This document shows, one piece after another, positions 7,565-15,725 of a stretch of DNA of 18,319 nt. The stretch is taken from positions 1 to 18,319 of the forward strand of contig DAIMKF010000037.1 in NCBI GenBank assembly GCA_036721855.1, read 5' to 3'. The notes below the pieces were generated by a model. It was not told where the DNA came from. It made no database searches and worked only from the letters and a program-made list of their open reading frames with translations. Positions within the stretch are counted from its first letter, which is position 1. Each line of letters begins with the position of its first letter. The position numbers and the translations under genes were made by a program. The DNA is from JAHDNZ01 sp036721855 (lineage in GTDB: Bacteria; Bacillota; DTU065).

Positions 7565-8565
7565 AAAAAAGATGGTCGATCCTTTTAATACTTTTATTAC
7601 CAATACTTGGAGGGCAAATAATGGCTAAAGAACCTGTACTGGCATTTACGGTTGATCTTTTAGCAGGGACAGATGTTTATTTTCGTACAGCCACCTGGCA
7701 GGCCGATCCGGAGGATATTGTACCGATACTAGCCAGGAATTATCAGGCCAATACTTTATATGTAATTTATGCAGGACAGTTACCTACAAAACAAACTATT
7801 AAAGCCTTCAAGAGATGGCATACCATAGGCACTAAAGAAGGTGTCGAAATAATTCCTGTACTGTCACAGGTGAATAGTTATTTGGGTCTAACTAAGCCCG
7901 AATGGATTAGTGGCACAATTGATAACGCAGGTATAGGCCCTATGGTAGATATTACAAATCCAGAGGTAAAAACTTATTATAGTAATTTAGCCAAAGATAT
8001 TGATCAGGAAATAAAACCAAAATACTTCGGGGTTATGGAGTTTAACGATTATTCTATTGCTTTAAATGCGAAGACTTACCCACGTTATAAAGCAGCGGAG
8101 TTAAAAAGCTGGTGGGAAAACATCAGTCTAGCCGTTTGCGGTAAACCCGCATTAAGCTTCATGCAACCCTATGGAGTTAAACTCAAGTGGCTTCAAGGCA
8201 TTGAGAGAGTTAGTGTGGATACCTACATTTTCTTATGGCAAGAGAAGTGGGATGAGTTAAGGGAATATTTAATTGAAACTGTCAAGCATTATCCTGAAGT
8301 CGATGCAGATTTAGTAATTTTAGATGATTATGGTGGCAAGATAGTTGGCGCCAGACAAAAACGGGCGTTTAAGATTATGAAGGAAGTAGGGGTAAGTGGT
8401 CTTAATCTTGACTTAATTATTACAGCCGCAGTGGCAAGAGATCAAAAAAGGGAAGATTTTTGGCTAGATCTTATTAGCGATGGTTGTTATGATGGCTTCT
8501 ATGCCGAAGGAATGGAAGCTGTAAGAGAGATCTATAAAGAGTTTTCTAAAGGGTGTGACGAATAA
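7561..8565 (+). CDS. Exported protein of unknown function, tandem paralogue 1
   Basis: This is a 334-residue protein with an N-terminal signal peptide (KKR, then a hydrophobic run, likely cleavage after MA22). It is clearly paralogous to the next gene. Shared landmarks are FTVDL near the mature N-terminus, NTLYVIY-GQ, VEIIPVLS, YFGVMEFNDYS, SFMQP, and LVILDDYGG. Repeating strand-helix units ending in acidic residues (the E in MEFN, the DD in ILDDYGG) look like a TIM-barrel glycoside-hydrolase-type fold, but no family could be named and no catalytic residue is proven. ATG 7561 overlaps the binding-protein stop (ATGA). An in-frame ATG at 7621, preceded by GGAGGG with ideal spacing, would give a form without signal peptide. 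Inferred role: an exported glycan-acting or glycan-binding factor. Confidence 0.85.
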   Translation: MKKRWSILLILLLPILGGQIMAKEPVLAFTVDLLAGTDVYFRTATWQADPEDIVPILARNYQANTLYVIYAGQLPTKQTIKAFKRWHTIGTKEGVEIIPVLSQVNSYLGLTKPEWISGTIDNAGIGPMVDITNPEVKTYYSNLAKDIDQEIKPKYFGVMEFNDYSIALNAKTYPRYKAAELKSWWENISLAVCGKPALSFMQPYGVKLKWLQGIERVSVDTYIFLWQEKWDELREYLIETVKHYPEVDADLVILDDYGGKIVGARQKRAFKIMKEVGVSGLNLDLIITAAVARDQKREDFWLDLISDGCYDGFYAEGMEAVREIYKEFSKGCDE

Positions 8566-9561
8566 GTGAAGCAATGTATAGGGATGCTACTGCTTATAAT
8601 TCTGTTAGGTGGTGTAGTTATGGCCAAAGAGTTTCGCTTGTCCTTTACAGTTGATCTTATGGTTGGCCATCATGCTTGGTTTGACATACCCTATTTGGTC
8701 CATGAGCCGGCTTTGGTAGTAAAGATCTTAAAGGATCTAACTGGTTTTAATACTCTTTATGTTATCTACGGAGGTCAAGTAGGCCCCTTGGAAGCTGTAG
8801 AGATCTTCGGTAAATGGTTTGAGGCAGGAAAAGAATTAAATGTAGAAATAATTCCGGTTTTATCTCTAATAAACAACTGTTTTGCCAGGGAAAAGCCTAA
8901 TCTTATCTATCCTAATTCGGGCCCTATACCAAAAGTCGATCTAAGATTGGATGATGTAAAAAAAGAATATGGTTATCTTGTTAAAGAGATAGATAGTCGT
9001 TATGCCCCAAACTATTTTGGCGTCTTTGAGTTTAATGAGTTTTCGGCAGCTACAATGATGGGCAATTACCCTAGGATTAAAACAACAGAAGCTCTTAACT
9101 GGATTGAGTACTTAGGTAGTAAAACCCAGGCTAAAAAAGCGGTCTCTTTTATGCAACCATGGGCGGTAACATTAAGGTGGGTCAAGGAGTTTGATTTAGC
9201 CAGCCTAGATACTTATGGATTTTTGCGTGACGAGACTTGGGACGAATTAAAAAGTTATGCTCAAAAAGCAGTATCTGTTTTTAAGGAAACCGATGGTGAT
9301 CTGATAATACTTGATGACTATGGCGGGGAACTTCCCGCTATCAGACAGAGAAAAGCAGCCCAGATATTAAAAGAATGTGGTGTAACCGGTTTTAATATGG
9401 ATTTTGTGATCATTGCCCATGTGCTTTGGTATAAGCGTGGGGAAGACTTTTGGACAGACCTTTTAAGTGATGGATCATATGATGGTGTTTTTAAGGATTC
9501 ATTTAATGAAGTGTGCCAAATATACCGAGAAAATCAGGGAAGTGGGGAGGAAGTTCGGTGA
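8566..9561 (+). CDS. Exported protein of unknown function, tandem paralogue 2
   Basis: This 331-residue homologue of the preceding protein matches it along its full length, including FTVDL, NTLYVIYGGQ, VEIIPVLS, YFGVFEFNEFS, SFMQPW and LIILDDYGG. The acidic residues and aromatic positions are kept in both copies, while most other positions differ, so the duplication looks old and both copies appear under selection. The start is GTG at 8566, directly abutting the previous stop. It encodes a signal peptide with likely cleavage after VMA. An internal ATG at 8620 sits at the same relative position as the one in its sister gene, after AGGTGGTG. Its end overlaps the next gene by four bases. I infer the same fold and broad role, perhaps with different substrate preference. 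Confidence 0.85.
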   Translation: MKQCIGMLLLIILLGGVVMAKEFRLSFTVDLMVGHHAWFDIPYLVHEPALVVKILKDLTGFNTLYVIYGGQVGPLEAVEIFGKWFEAGKELNVEIIPVLSLINNCFAREKPNLIYPNSGPIPKVDLRLDDVKKEYGYLVKEIDSRYAPNYFGVFEFNEFSAATMMGNYPRIKTTEALNWIEYLGSKTQAKKAVSFMQPWAVTLRWVKEFDLASLDTYGFLRDETWDELKSYAQKAVSVFKETDGDLIILDDYGGELPAIRQRKAAQILKECGVTGFNMDFVIIAHVLWYKRGEDFWTDLLSDGSYDGVFKDSFNEVCQIYRENQGSGEEVR

Positions 9562-10130
9562 AAAAAGCTCTCATTTTAATTATAATAGGTATATTGTGTG
9601 TTTTTGCCTCGGCGAGAGTTCTTTTCGAGGATTCCTTTGCTGAAGAAACAGATGACTGGGAACTAGGTATGACCTTAGAGGTTTACGATGATTGTCTGAA
9701 TAATGATGCTCTGGGACTGTCACTTGACGCAAAATTGGTGGGAGAAGAATTTGAAGACTGTGCCATCTCAGGCACCTTTGAGATTAGAGAATGGGGTACA
9801 AATGGAGCTTTAAGAATCCTTTTTCGCTATAACAGCCTCTTTGAAAGCTATTGGCTGAGTTTTTGGCCTAGTGGTATTGGTGTTCATCGCTTTATTGGTA
9901 GTTGGGAATCAGGCGTTTTATTAGGAGCAAATGATAATCCCGCATTGGGTAATCTTGGTATCCATACATTTAGAATTGAAATTAAAGACTCTACATTCAA
10001 GGTTTTTGTAGATGACAAAGAAGTATTATATGTCACCGATCCAGAAAAAGCATTTCCGGTTGGTGGTTTGCTATTGAGATTTGATGATGTGGCCTTTAGC
10101 TTTGATGAGATTAGAGTAGAAAGTTTATAG
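9558..10130 (+). CDS. Small exported jelly-roll-like protein, twin of the sigma factor C-terminal domain
   Basis: This 190-residue protein has a clear signal peptide (KK, hydrophobic 4-16, likely cleavage after ASA19). The mature part is a single beta-rich domain. Residues 67-190 align with sigma-factor residues 217-340 with only about two one-residue gaps. Shared positions include ALRI, LS, HRF-G-W, LG, FKV--D, DP and GG, roughly a third identical by eye. The C-terminal strand pattern (FKVFVDDKEVLYVTDPEK, then GG, then FDEIRV) resembles LamG or DUF1080 carbohydrate-binding or hydrolase-associated folds. I chose GTG 9558 because GGGGAGG lies seven bases upstream and the signal peptide starts there. 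The start overlaps the previous stop (GTGA). Last gene before the terminator. Function unknown. Glycan binding is inferred. Confidence 0.85.
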   Translation: MKKALILIIIGILCVFASARVLFEDSFAEETDDWELGMTLEVYDDCLNNDALGLSLDAKLVGEEFEDCAISGTFEIREWGTNGALRILFRYNSLFESYWLSFWPSGIGVHRFIGSWESGVLLGANDNPALGNLGIHTFRIEIKDSTFKVFVDDKEVLYVTDPEKAFPVGGLLLRFDDVAFSFDEIRVESL

Positions 10131-10151
10131 AACCTGTTTGGGAAGATTAGA

Positions 10152-10196
10152 TTAAATAAACTGGTAGGAGAACTCCTGCCAGTTTATTTAACTTTT
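10152..10196. terminator. Long-stem terminator closing the sigma-factor operon
   Basis: A 19-bp near-perfect stem (10152-10170 with 10173-10191, one G-U pair) has only two unpaired bases at the tip, so the loop opens slightly in practice. It is followed by CTTTT. It starts 21 bases after the last stop codon. Confidence 0.85.
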
Positions 10197-10446
10197 ACAA
10201 GGAATAACGATAGCTTTTCAGATTGAGCAAGTAGTTACTTTACATACTACTACCGATAGCAAGATTTGGCTTATTGTTTGCAGTGCAATAGATAAAAAGT
10301 GTTATCTTAAGTAGGTATAAAGGAAGACAAAAAAATTATTTTTAATGGAAATGAAAAGTGAACTTCATTTTTGATAAAAAGGAGAAAGTTAAAGAAGAAA
10401 GAAGTAGATAAGAGTATGGAAAACCTTGGAAAAAGGGGGGTTTGGC
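10197..10446. other. Intergenic region before the amidase gene
   Basis: The gap between genes is just over 300 bases including the terminator. It holds a short inverted repeat AGTAGT/ACTACT (10230-10235 and 10246-10251) and two copies of CGATAGC (10208-10214 and 10254-10260) flanking it, which could be an operator. A weak promoter, TTGCAG (10278-10283) with TTATCT (10302-10307) 18 bases later, lies after them. The stretch before the gene is purine-rich. No RNA gene was recognised. Confidence 0.35.
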
Positions 10447-12696
10447 TTGAAGGTAAAAAAGATCTGTTGGGTTTTTGTTTTCGTTTTAGTCTTAGGCGTT
10501 TTGGGGGGAGCCTCTGACAATGTACCAAAGCTGGAGATAGAATATCCACCCTTTCCGGCTTTGCAATTTAGGCCTAATTATATTCCTAGAACAAATTATA
10601 ACGTAATTACAGTTAAAGGCACTACCGAGCCACTTTGTCAGGTCTGGGTACAAGGTATTGAGGTTGAGGTATCCCCAGAGGGAGCTTTTGCCACAACTGT
10701 TGCCTTAGAAGAAGGTATGAATACTATCAGGGTCAAAGCAAGAAAACGTGGCTATCCAGAAACAATTACCATTGAAAGACAAATTATTAAAGACACATTA
10801 AGCCCGGAACTTATTATTACTAAACCGGAAAGTGAAGTATTTATAGCTGCCAATGAAATTGAAATCGTTGGTAAGACAGAACCACGGAGCCGTTTATTAG
10901 TAAACGGGCTGCCAGTGTTAATGGAAGAGGATGGTTCTTTTAGGGTTGTGGTTCCAGTTGAAGAAGGTGAAAACTATATCTATGTTGCAGCTCTAGATGA
11001 AATATTACCAAACATGCAGCTTAAAGTCTTGAAAGTGGTAGTTGATACCATAGAGCCAGAAATTGAGATTACCTCTCCCGATCCTAAATACATTGCTACA
11101 GAAGATTATCTTGTTATTTATGGTCGTACAGAGCCATTAGCTACAGTTAAAATAGAAGATCAAGAAATAGAGACTCAAGCCGATGACGCCGGTTATTTTG
11201 AGATTGAAGTATTCCTTAAAGAAGGACGTAATTATTTTGATGTTTTAGCAATAGATAGAGCAGGTAATGAGTACTCTGAACTAGTACGAATTGTTAAGGA
11301 TACTAGACCACCAGAGATTAGGGAATTTCAGCCGTCAGGCATAGTTGCTTATATGCCGGGCGATATTCTAGATATCTCCTTTGCCAGTAATGAACTTAGA
11401 TGTACAGGAAGCTTTACCATTGGCGACAAGGGACCTTTTCCCATCACCGAATTAACAGCTGCGAGATACCGGGGAGTGTATCGGATCCAACCAGGTGATG
11501 TCAGTGAGGGTCAACCTATTCGCATTACTTTAGTTGATGAGGTTGGCAACACCACCGAAAGAACCATGGCTTATTTAACTGTCTATGATCCAGTTCAGCC
11601 TCTGGTTGCAGTTATCAATCCATCGGATAATGCGGCTGTAATTCGCAGCGGACCATCTAGTGATTATGACAGACTTTGCCATATCAGCAGAGGCCCAAGA
11701 GTAGAAATAACCGGTAGAATGGGAGATTATTACCGCATTAGTCCGGCTAAGACCTTTTCCGCCTGGACGCATAAAGATAATCTTCAATTCCTAGGCAAAG
11801 GTGTAGCACCTGGCAAAGCTATTGTAACCAATGTAGTTGTAAGTGAGAATGGTCCGGATTATACCAATATTAGTTTCTCGCTTTCTGATTCAGTTTTCTA
11901 TACCATTACACCTCTTGTACACGAACCGGCTCTAATCTTAACCCTATACAATACCACTGCTGGTGTTTACCATATGGCTTGGAAGAAAAATGCAGATTAT
12001 GTCAAACTTATCACACCAATGCAAATAGCTGATGATATCTTGCAATATCGCATTGATCTAAAAGGAAAGCTTATCTATGGCTACAAGGGTGAACTAGCCG
12101 GCAACACACTAAATATACGTCTAAAAAGCAGGTTTACACCAGAACTTGAGGGTAAAACTATCACCATTGATTCCGGTCATGGAGGGTCAGATTCAGGTGC
12201 GGTAGGACCAACCGGCCTGAGAGAAAAGGATATCAACTTCCAAATCGCAACTAAATTAAAACAACTTTTGGAAGAGGCCGGGGTTAAAGTATATCTAACC
12301 CGAGAGTATGATAAAACTTTAGGCCTTTACGAACGGGTTGATTTTGCCGAAATGAACCGTACGGATATGTTTGTCAGTATCCACAATAATGCTGCCGGCA
12401 ACCGCAGTGCCGAGGGCAGTGAATCTTATTACTTTACACCCTATAGTCATGAACTGGCTAGATTAACCATGAAATATATGGATGAGCACCAGGGTTCAGA
12501 CTATCGCTTCTTTGCCCATCGTTCTTTTGCTGTTATTCGTCAATGGACTATGCCGGCAATTCTAACTGAAGGAGATTATATCAGCAACTATCAGATAGAA
12601 GCCTGGCAAAGAACTGACGACTTTATCGATAAAAATGCAGAATCCATATTTAGGGCCATCAAAGAGTATGTAGAAACATTTGGTTTTGAAAAGTAG
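10447..12696 (+). CDS. Exported N-acetylmuramoyl-L-alanine amidase with Ig-like repeats, SH3-like and AMIN-like regions
   Basis: This 749-residue cell-wall hydrolase cleaves the amide bond between MurNAc and the stem peptide. It has a signal peptide (KVKK, hydrophobic 6-20). Three repeats of about 60-70 residues follow (about 53-117, 135-205, 222-285), each with a G-TEP turn and an EG-N-hydrophobic strand, like glucodextranase-B or bacterial Ig-like domains. A fourth related domain spans 288-380. An SH3-like region (about 386-450, IRSGPSSDYDRL) and an AMIN-like region (455-562) lead into the Amidase_3 domain (568-749). Zinc ligands H578 (SGHGG), E593 (LREKD) and H646 (SIHNNA), and the catalytic E708 (LTEGDYISN), are all present, so it should be active. 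TTG 10447 is chosen because six Gs end six bases upstream. An in-frame TTG at 10426 lacks such a site. Confidence 0.92.
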   Translation: MKVKKICWVFVFVLVLGVLGGASDNVPKLEIEYPPFPALQFRPNYIPRTNYNVITVKGTTEPLCQVWVQGIEVEVSPEGAFATTVALEEGMNTIRVKARKRGYPETITIERQIIKDTLSPELIITKPESEVFIAANEIEIVGKTEPRSRLLVNGLPVLMEEDGSFRVVVPVEEGENYIYVAALDEILPNMQLKVLKVVVDTIEPEIEITSPDPKYIATEDYLVIYGRTEPLATVKIEDQEIETQADDAGYFEIEVFLKEGRNYFDVLAIDRAGNEYSELVRIVKDTRPPEIREFQPSGIVAYMPGDILDISFASNELRCTGSFTIGDKGPFPITELTAARYRGVYRIQPGDVSEGQPIRITLVDEVGNTTERTMAYLTVYDPVQPLVAVINPSDNAAVIRSGPSSDYDRLCHISRGPRVEITGRMGDYYRISPAKTFSAWTHKDNLQFLGKGVAPGKAIVTNVVVSENGPDYTNISFSLSDSVFYTITPLVHEPALILTLYNTTAGVYHMAWKKNADYVKLITPMQIADDILQYRIDLKGKLIYGYKGELAGNTLNIRLKSRFTPELEGKTITIDSGHGGSDSGAVGPTGLREKDINFQIATKLKQLLEEAGVKVYLTREYDKTLGLYERVDFAEMNRTDMFVSIHNNAAGNRSAEGSESYYFTPYSHELARLTMKYMDEHQGSDYRFFAHRSFAVIRQWTMPAILTEGDYISNYQIEAWQRTDDFIDKNAESIFRAIKEYVETFGFEK

Positions 12697-12700
12697 TAAA

Positions 12701-12730
12701 AAAAGGAGGGCTTTGGCCCTCTTTTCTTTT
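12701..12730 (+). terminator. Intrinsic terminator after the amidase gene
   Basis: AAAGGAGGGC (12702-12711) pairs with GCCCTCTTTT (12716-12725) with one G-U pair and a four-base loop. It is followed by a C and further Ts. Confidence 0.85.
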
Positions 12731-12843
12731 TAATATCCAACTTTATTTAAAAAACAGGAAGGACTTTAAACAGTTTAAGCTAAAGAATCCTTTGCTAATA
12801 CATTACTTTACTGAGTTAAAGTTAGTGAGAGGAGGTTTTGAGG

Positions 12844-12876
12844 GTGGAAACAGACAGTGATGAGCCTCCGCCTTAA
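12844..12876 (+). CDS. Possible 10-codon leader peptide ending in three prolines
   Basis: GTG at 12844 follows an AGGAGG site with 8-base spacing and opens METDSDEPPP before TAA. Proline runs at a stop codon are slow to translate. CCTCC within its end can pair with its own ribosome site, and the CCTTA at its end can pair with the TAAGG of the ABC gene's site at 12921-12929, so translational attenuation is conceivable. This is far too short to support by coding statistics and may be chance. Confidence 0.25.
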   Translation: METDSDEPPP

Positions 12877-12941
12877 AAAGATAGCTTAATTCAATAGGTA
12901 GAGGCTGTAAAAAAGCTAACTAAGGAGGGTCAAGTACCTCA

Positions 12942-15191
12942 GTGAAAAGTCTTGCCGCTGCTTTTAGAGAGGAATTAGAAGTTAAAAAAGGCAAAATTAT
13001 TATTTCTCAGTACAGTGATATCGATCAACAAGGTGTATATGGTGACTTATGGTTGGTAGTTACAACAAAGTTTGTAGAGGTCTATCAACAGGCAAAAGAT
13101 AAAGACGAATATCTTTTGCAAGCTTCCTTGAAGTGGGAGCAAATAATAGGTGTAAAACAGCAAAACTTAGTTGGTTCAGGTGTCCTAGAAGCGACTACCG
13201 TAGATGATATAGTAGTATTGTTACAATACAGTAATACCTACGCTAGAGAATTCAACTATGTGGTCAAAGCTATGCAAAAGCTTGTTAAGTTAAGCGAGGC
13301 AGAAAAAGAGGGATTTATCTTTCATAGTTTTAAGGACAGTGGTAAACAATACTGTGAAAAATGCGGAAGATTGATTCCCGAGTGGTCTGATTCATGTCCG
13401 GCTTGTATTGATAAAGGTGCAATTCTAAAACGCCTTTTTGCCTACGCTTGGCCATTTAGAAAACAACTCATTCTTTTAACCATTCTTATGTTAGCCGGAA
13501 CAATTTTAGATCTAATACCACCCTATTTAAGTGGTGTGATATTGATCGATAAAGTTTTGGGCTCAAAACCAGAAAATGGAGTCCAGCTATTATTTTTTGT
13601 TGTAATTGGTTTATTTGCAGCTCAATTTCTAGCTACAGTTTTTGCTGTGATTCGTGGACGTATGGCGGCCTGGCTTTCTGCTAGTCTTGTCTATGAATTG
13701 AGAAAAAAGACCTATGAATCCCTGCAAAAACTCTCGCTTAGCTATTATGACAAAAGACAAACCGGAGCCATTATGTCAAGGGTTGTGCACGATGTTAACA
13801 GATTGAATAACTTTCTTATTGAAGGTGTGCAGTATTTTCTGGTGCAGGTATTATTATTAATAGGTATTGGTGGAATCTTATTCAGCATTAATCCTAAGTT
13901 AGCCTTTTTAGTTGTTGTACCCGCGCCTATTGTAGTGTTTCTATCCTTTCATTTTTGGAAATATATTTGGAAACTTTTTGCAAGCTTTTGGCATCGCAAC
14001 AGCAAGATGACTGCAGTGTTAAACGATTCGCTTTCCGGTATAAGGGTAATTAAAGCTTTCGCACAAGAAGATCGAGAGATAGATAGGTTTGATCAAAAAA
14101 GCCGTGATCTCTATAATGCTTCTGTACAAGCTGAGCAGACTTGGGCTACTTTGTTTCCCTGGCTTTCTTTTTTACTGACAATAGGAAGCTTATTTGTCTA
14201 TTTAATTGGTGGCAGAGATGTACTTCTGGGCCTGGCCACAGTCGGTCAGTTGGTTACTTTTATGAACTATATTTGGCGCTTTTACGGACCACTTCAGTTT
14301 CTAAGCCGTATAACCGACTGGCTTACCAGATCCCTAACCAGTGCAGAACGTGTTTTTGAAATTTTAGACGCTCAACCGGATGTTGTTGATTCGCCAAATC
14401 CCATACGTATGCCACAAATTAAAGGTAATGTAGTCTTTGAAAATGTAGTTTTCGGTTATGAGGAACATGAGCCGGTCTTGCAAAATATCAGTTTTAATCT
14501 CAGTTCAGGGCAGATGCTAGGTGTAATTGGACATTCTGGCGCCGGAAAATCTACGATCATCAATTTACTTTGCCGTTTCTACGATCCCAATGAAGGCAGA
14601 ATTACCATAGATGGTGTAGATCTCAAGGAAATTGCTCAACAAGATATTCGTAGCCAGGTGGGTATGGTATTACAAGAGACATTCCTTTTTAATGGGACTA
14701 TTGCTGAAAATATTGCTTACGCCAAACCTTCCGCTACTATGGAAGAGATAATCAGAGCAGCCAAAATTGCCAATGCTCATGATTTTATTACTGCTTTTCC
14801 CAACGGTTACGATACTTTTGTCGGGGAAAGAGGTGCTAGGTTATCAGGAGGAGAACGCCAGAGAGTTGCCATCGCCAGAGCAATCCTACATGATCCTCGC
14901 ATTTTAATTCTTGATGAAGCGACATCTTCTGTAGATACGGAAACAGAGGTAAAAATTCAGGAAGCTATCGATAGACTCATTCAAAATCGTACCACCGTAG
15001 CTATTGCCCATAGATTGAGTACGCTTAGAAACGCTGAAAAGTTAATTATTATTGAAGAGGGCAACATTATCGAAGAAGGTTCGCCAGATGAACTCCTAGA
15101 GAAGAAAGGGCACTACTATAACCTAGTTATGGCCCAGGAGATATCAAAAAAAGAAAAGGAGGTAGCAGCAAGCAATGAGCAATTTGCCTGA
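12942..15191 (+). CDS. ABC exporter (membrane plus ATPase) with N-terminal PH-like domain and zinc ribbon
   Basis: This 749-residue half-transporter is longer than the usual 580. Residues 1-125 form an extra strand-rich cytoplasmic domain of the kind found before ABC exporters paired with DUF1854 proteins, possibly PH-like. A zinc ribbon follows (C138-C141 and C152-C155). The ABC_membrane region spans about 165-440. The ATPase has Walker A 530-537 (GHSGAGKS, K536), signature LSGGE from 634, Walker B D658 with catalytic E659, and H690. It should dimerise and export an unknown substrate. GTG 12942 is preceded by TAAGGAGGG at a rather long 12-base spacing, with no better start between. Its end overlaps the DUF1854 gene by 17 bases, which indicates coupled expression. 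Confidence 0.9.
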   Translation: MKSLAAAFREELEVKKGKIIISQYSDIDQQGVYGDLWLVVTTKFVEVYQQAKDKDEYLLQASLKWEQIIGVKQQNLVGSGVLEATTVDDIVVLLQYSNTYAREFNYVVKAMQKLVKLSEAEKEGFIFHSFKDSGKQYCEKCGRLIPEWSDSCPACIDKGAILKRLFAYAWPFRKQLILLTILMLAGTILDLIPPYLSGVILIDKVLGSKPENGVQLLFFVVIGLFAAQFLATVFAVIRGRMAAWLSASLVYELRKKTYESLQKLSLSYYDKRQTGAIMSRVVHDVNRLNNFLIEGVQYFLVQVLLLIGIGGILFSINPKLAFLVVVPAPIVVFLSFHFWKYIWKLFASFWHRNSKMTAVLNDSLSGIRVIKAFAQEDREIDRFDQKSRDLYNASVQAEQTWATLFPWLSFLLTIGSLFVYLIGGRDVLLGLATVGQLVTFMNYIWRFYGPLQFLSRITDWLTRSLTSAERVFEILDAQPDVVDSPNPIRMPQIKGNVVFENVVFGYEEHEPVLQNISFNLSSGQMLGVIGHSGAGKSTIINLLCRFYDPNEGRITIDGVDLKEIAQQDIRSQVGMVLQETFLFNGTIAENIAYAKPSATMEEIIRAAKIANAHDFITAFPNGYDTFVGERGARLSGGERQRVAIARAILHDPRILILDEATSSVDTETEVKIQEAIDRLIQNRTTVAIAHRLSTLRNAEKLIIIEEGNIIEEGSPDELLEKKGHYYNLVMAQEISKKEKEVAASNEQFA

Positions 15192-15684
15192 ATTTGGAGA
15201 GCTTAATTACTTTAATCCAAAGGATGTGGAATTTAGTTATTCTCCTTTCGGTGCCTTGCGTTTTAGCTTGAAAGACAAGTATTGTGTCTTAAAAGCTGAC
15301 GCAGGGTGCTGCTTTCCTCTTAAAAAACCAGATAGATATATATGGGTTAAGGACAGTAAAAACAACGAGCTGGGAATAATCTTATCATTAGAAGAGTTAG
15401 AAGGTTATTCATTAAAATGTCTTAAAGATTATCTATATAAACGTTACTACATCCCGAATATAACTACTGTTAAAAAGCTATCCGAAGAATTTGGACTTTG
15501 GTACTTTGAGACTTTAACCGATCGTGGACCAAGGGATTTTGTGGTTAAAGATCCCAGACAAAACATTATCAATCTTGGTAATGGCAGGCTCTTAATTATT
15601 GATGTAGATAGCAATCGCTTCAATATTAAGGATTATACTACCTATAATTCAAAAATCGTTATGATGTTTGATAGATTAGTATAA
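15175..15684 (+). CDS. DUF1854 protein, partner of the ABC exporter
   Basis: This 169-residue soluble protein carries the DUF1854 hallmarks. There is a YYIPNITTVKKL-type segment in the middle and the near-invariant TDRGPRDF and DPRQNI motifs. The C-terminal IDVDSNRFNI closes the domain. The molecular function of DUF1854 is not established. Genes of this family are often placed beside ABC exporters of the type found just upstream, so an accessory or regulatory subunit is the best inference. ATG 15175 lies inside the exporter gene after AAAGGAGGT (11-base spacing), giving a 17-base overlap that supports translational coupling. It precedes a hairpin shared with the convergent alpha-glucosidase gene. 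Confidence 0.9.
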   Translation: MSNLPEFGELNYFNPKDVEFSYSPFGALRFSLKDKYCVLKADAGCCFPLKKPDRYIWVKDSKNNELGIILSLEELEGYSLKCLKDYLYKRYYIPNITTVKKLSEEFGLWYFETLTDRGPRDFVVKDPRQNIINLGNGRLLIIDVDSNRFNIKDYTTYNSKIVMMFDRLV

Positions 15685-15725
15685 AAAGCATAAGAAGAGG
15701 CTTCCTTTTTTGAATGTCTCAAGAA

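Noticed and set aside
9513..9557. Upstream ATG as the start of the small exported protein
   Set aside because: It would add 15 residues before the signal peptide, and GTG 9558 has the GGGGAGG site and begins the signal peptide directly.
10416..10517. ATG-started short frame overlapping the start of the amidase gene
   Set aside because: It has no good ribosome site, low-complexity content, and is out of frame with the amidase signal peptide, which has its own strong site.
10307..10549. 80-codon minus-strand frame before the amidase
   Set aside because: It runs antisense through the purine-rich leader and the amidase signal peptide, has a Ser/Phe-rich low-complexity product and no ribosome site.
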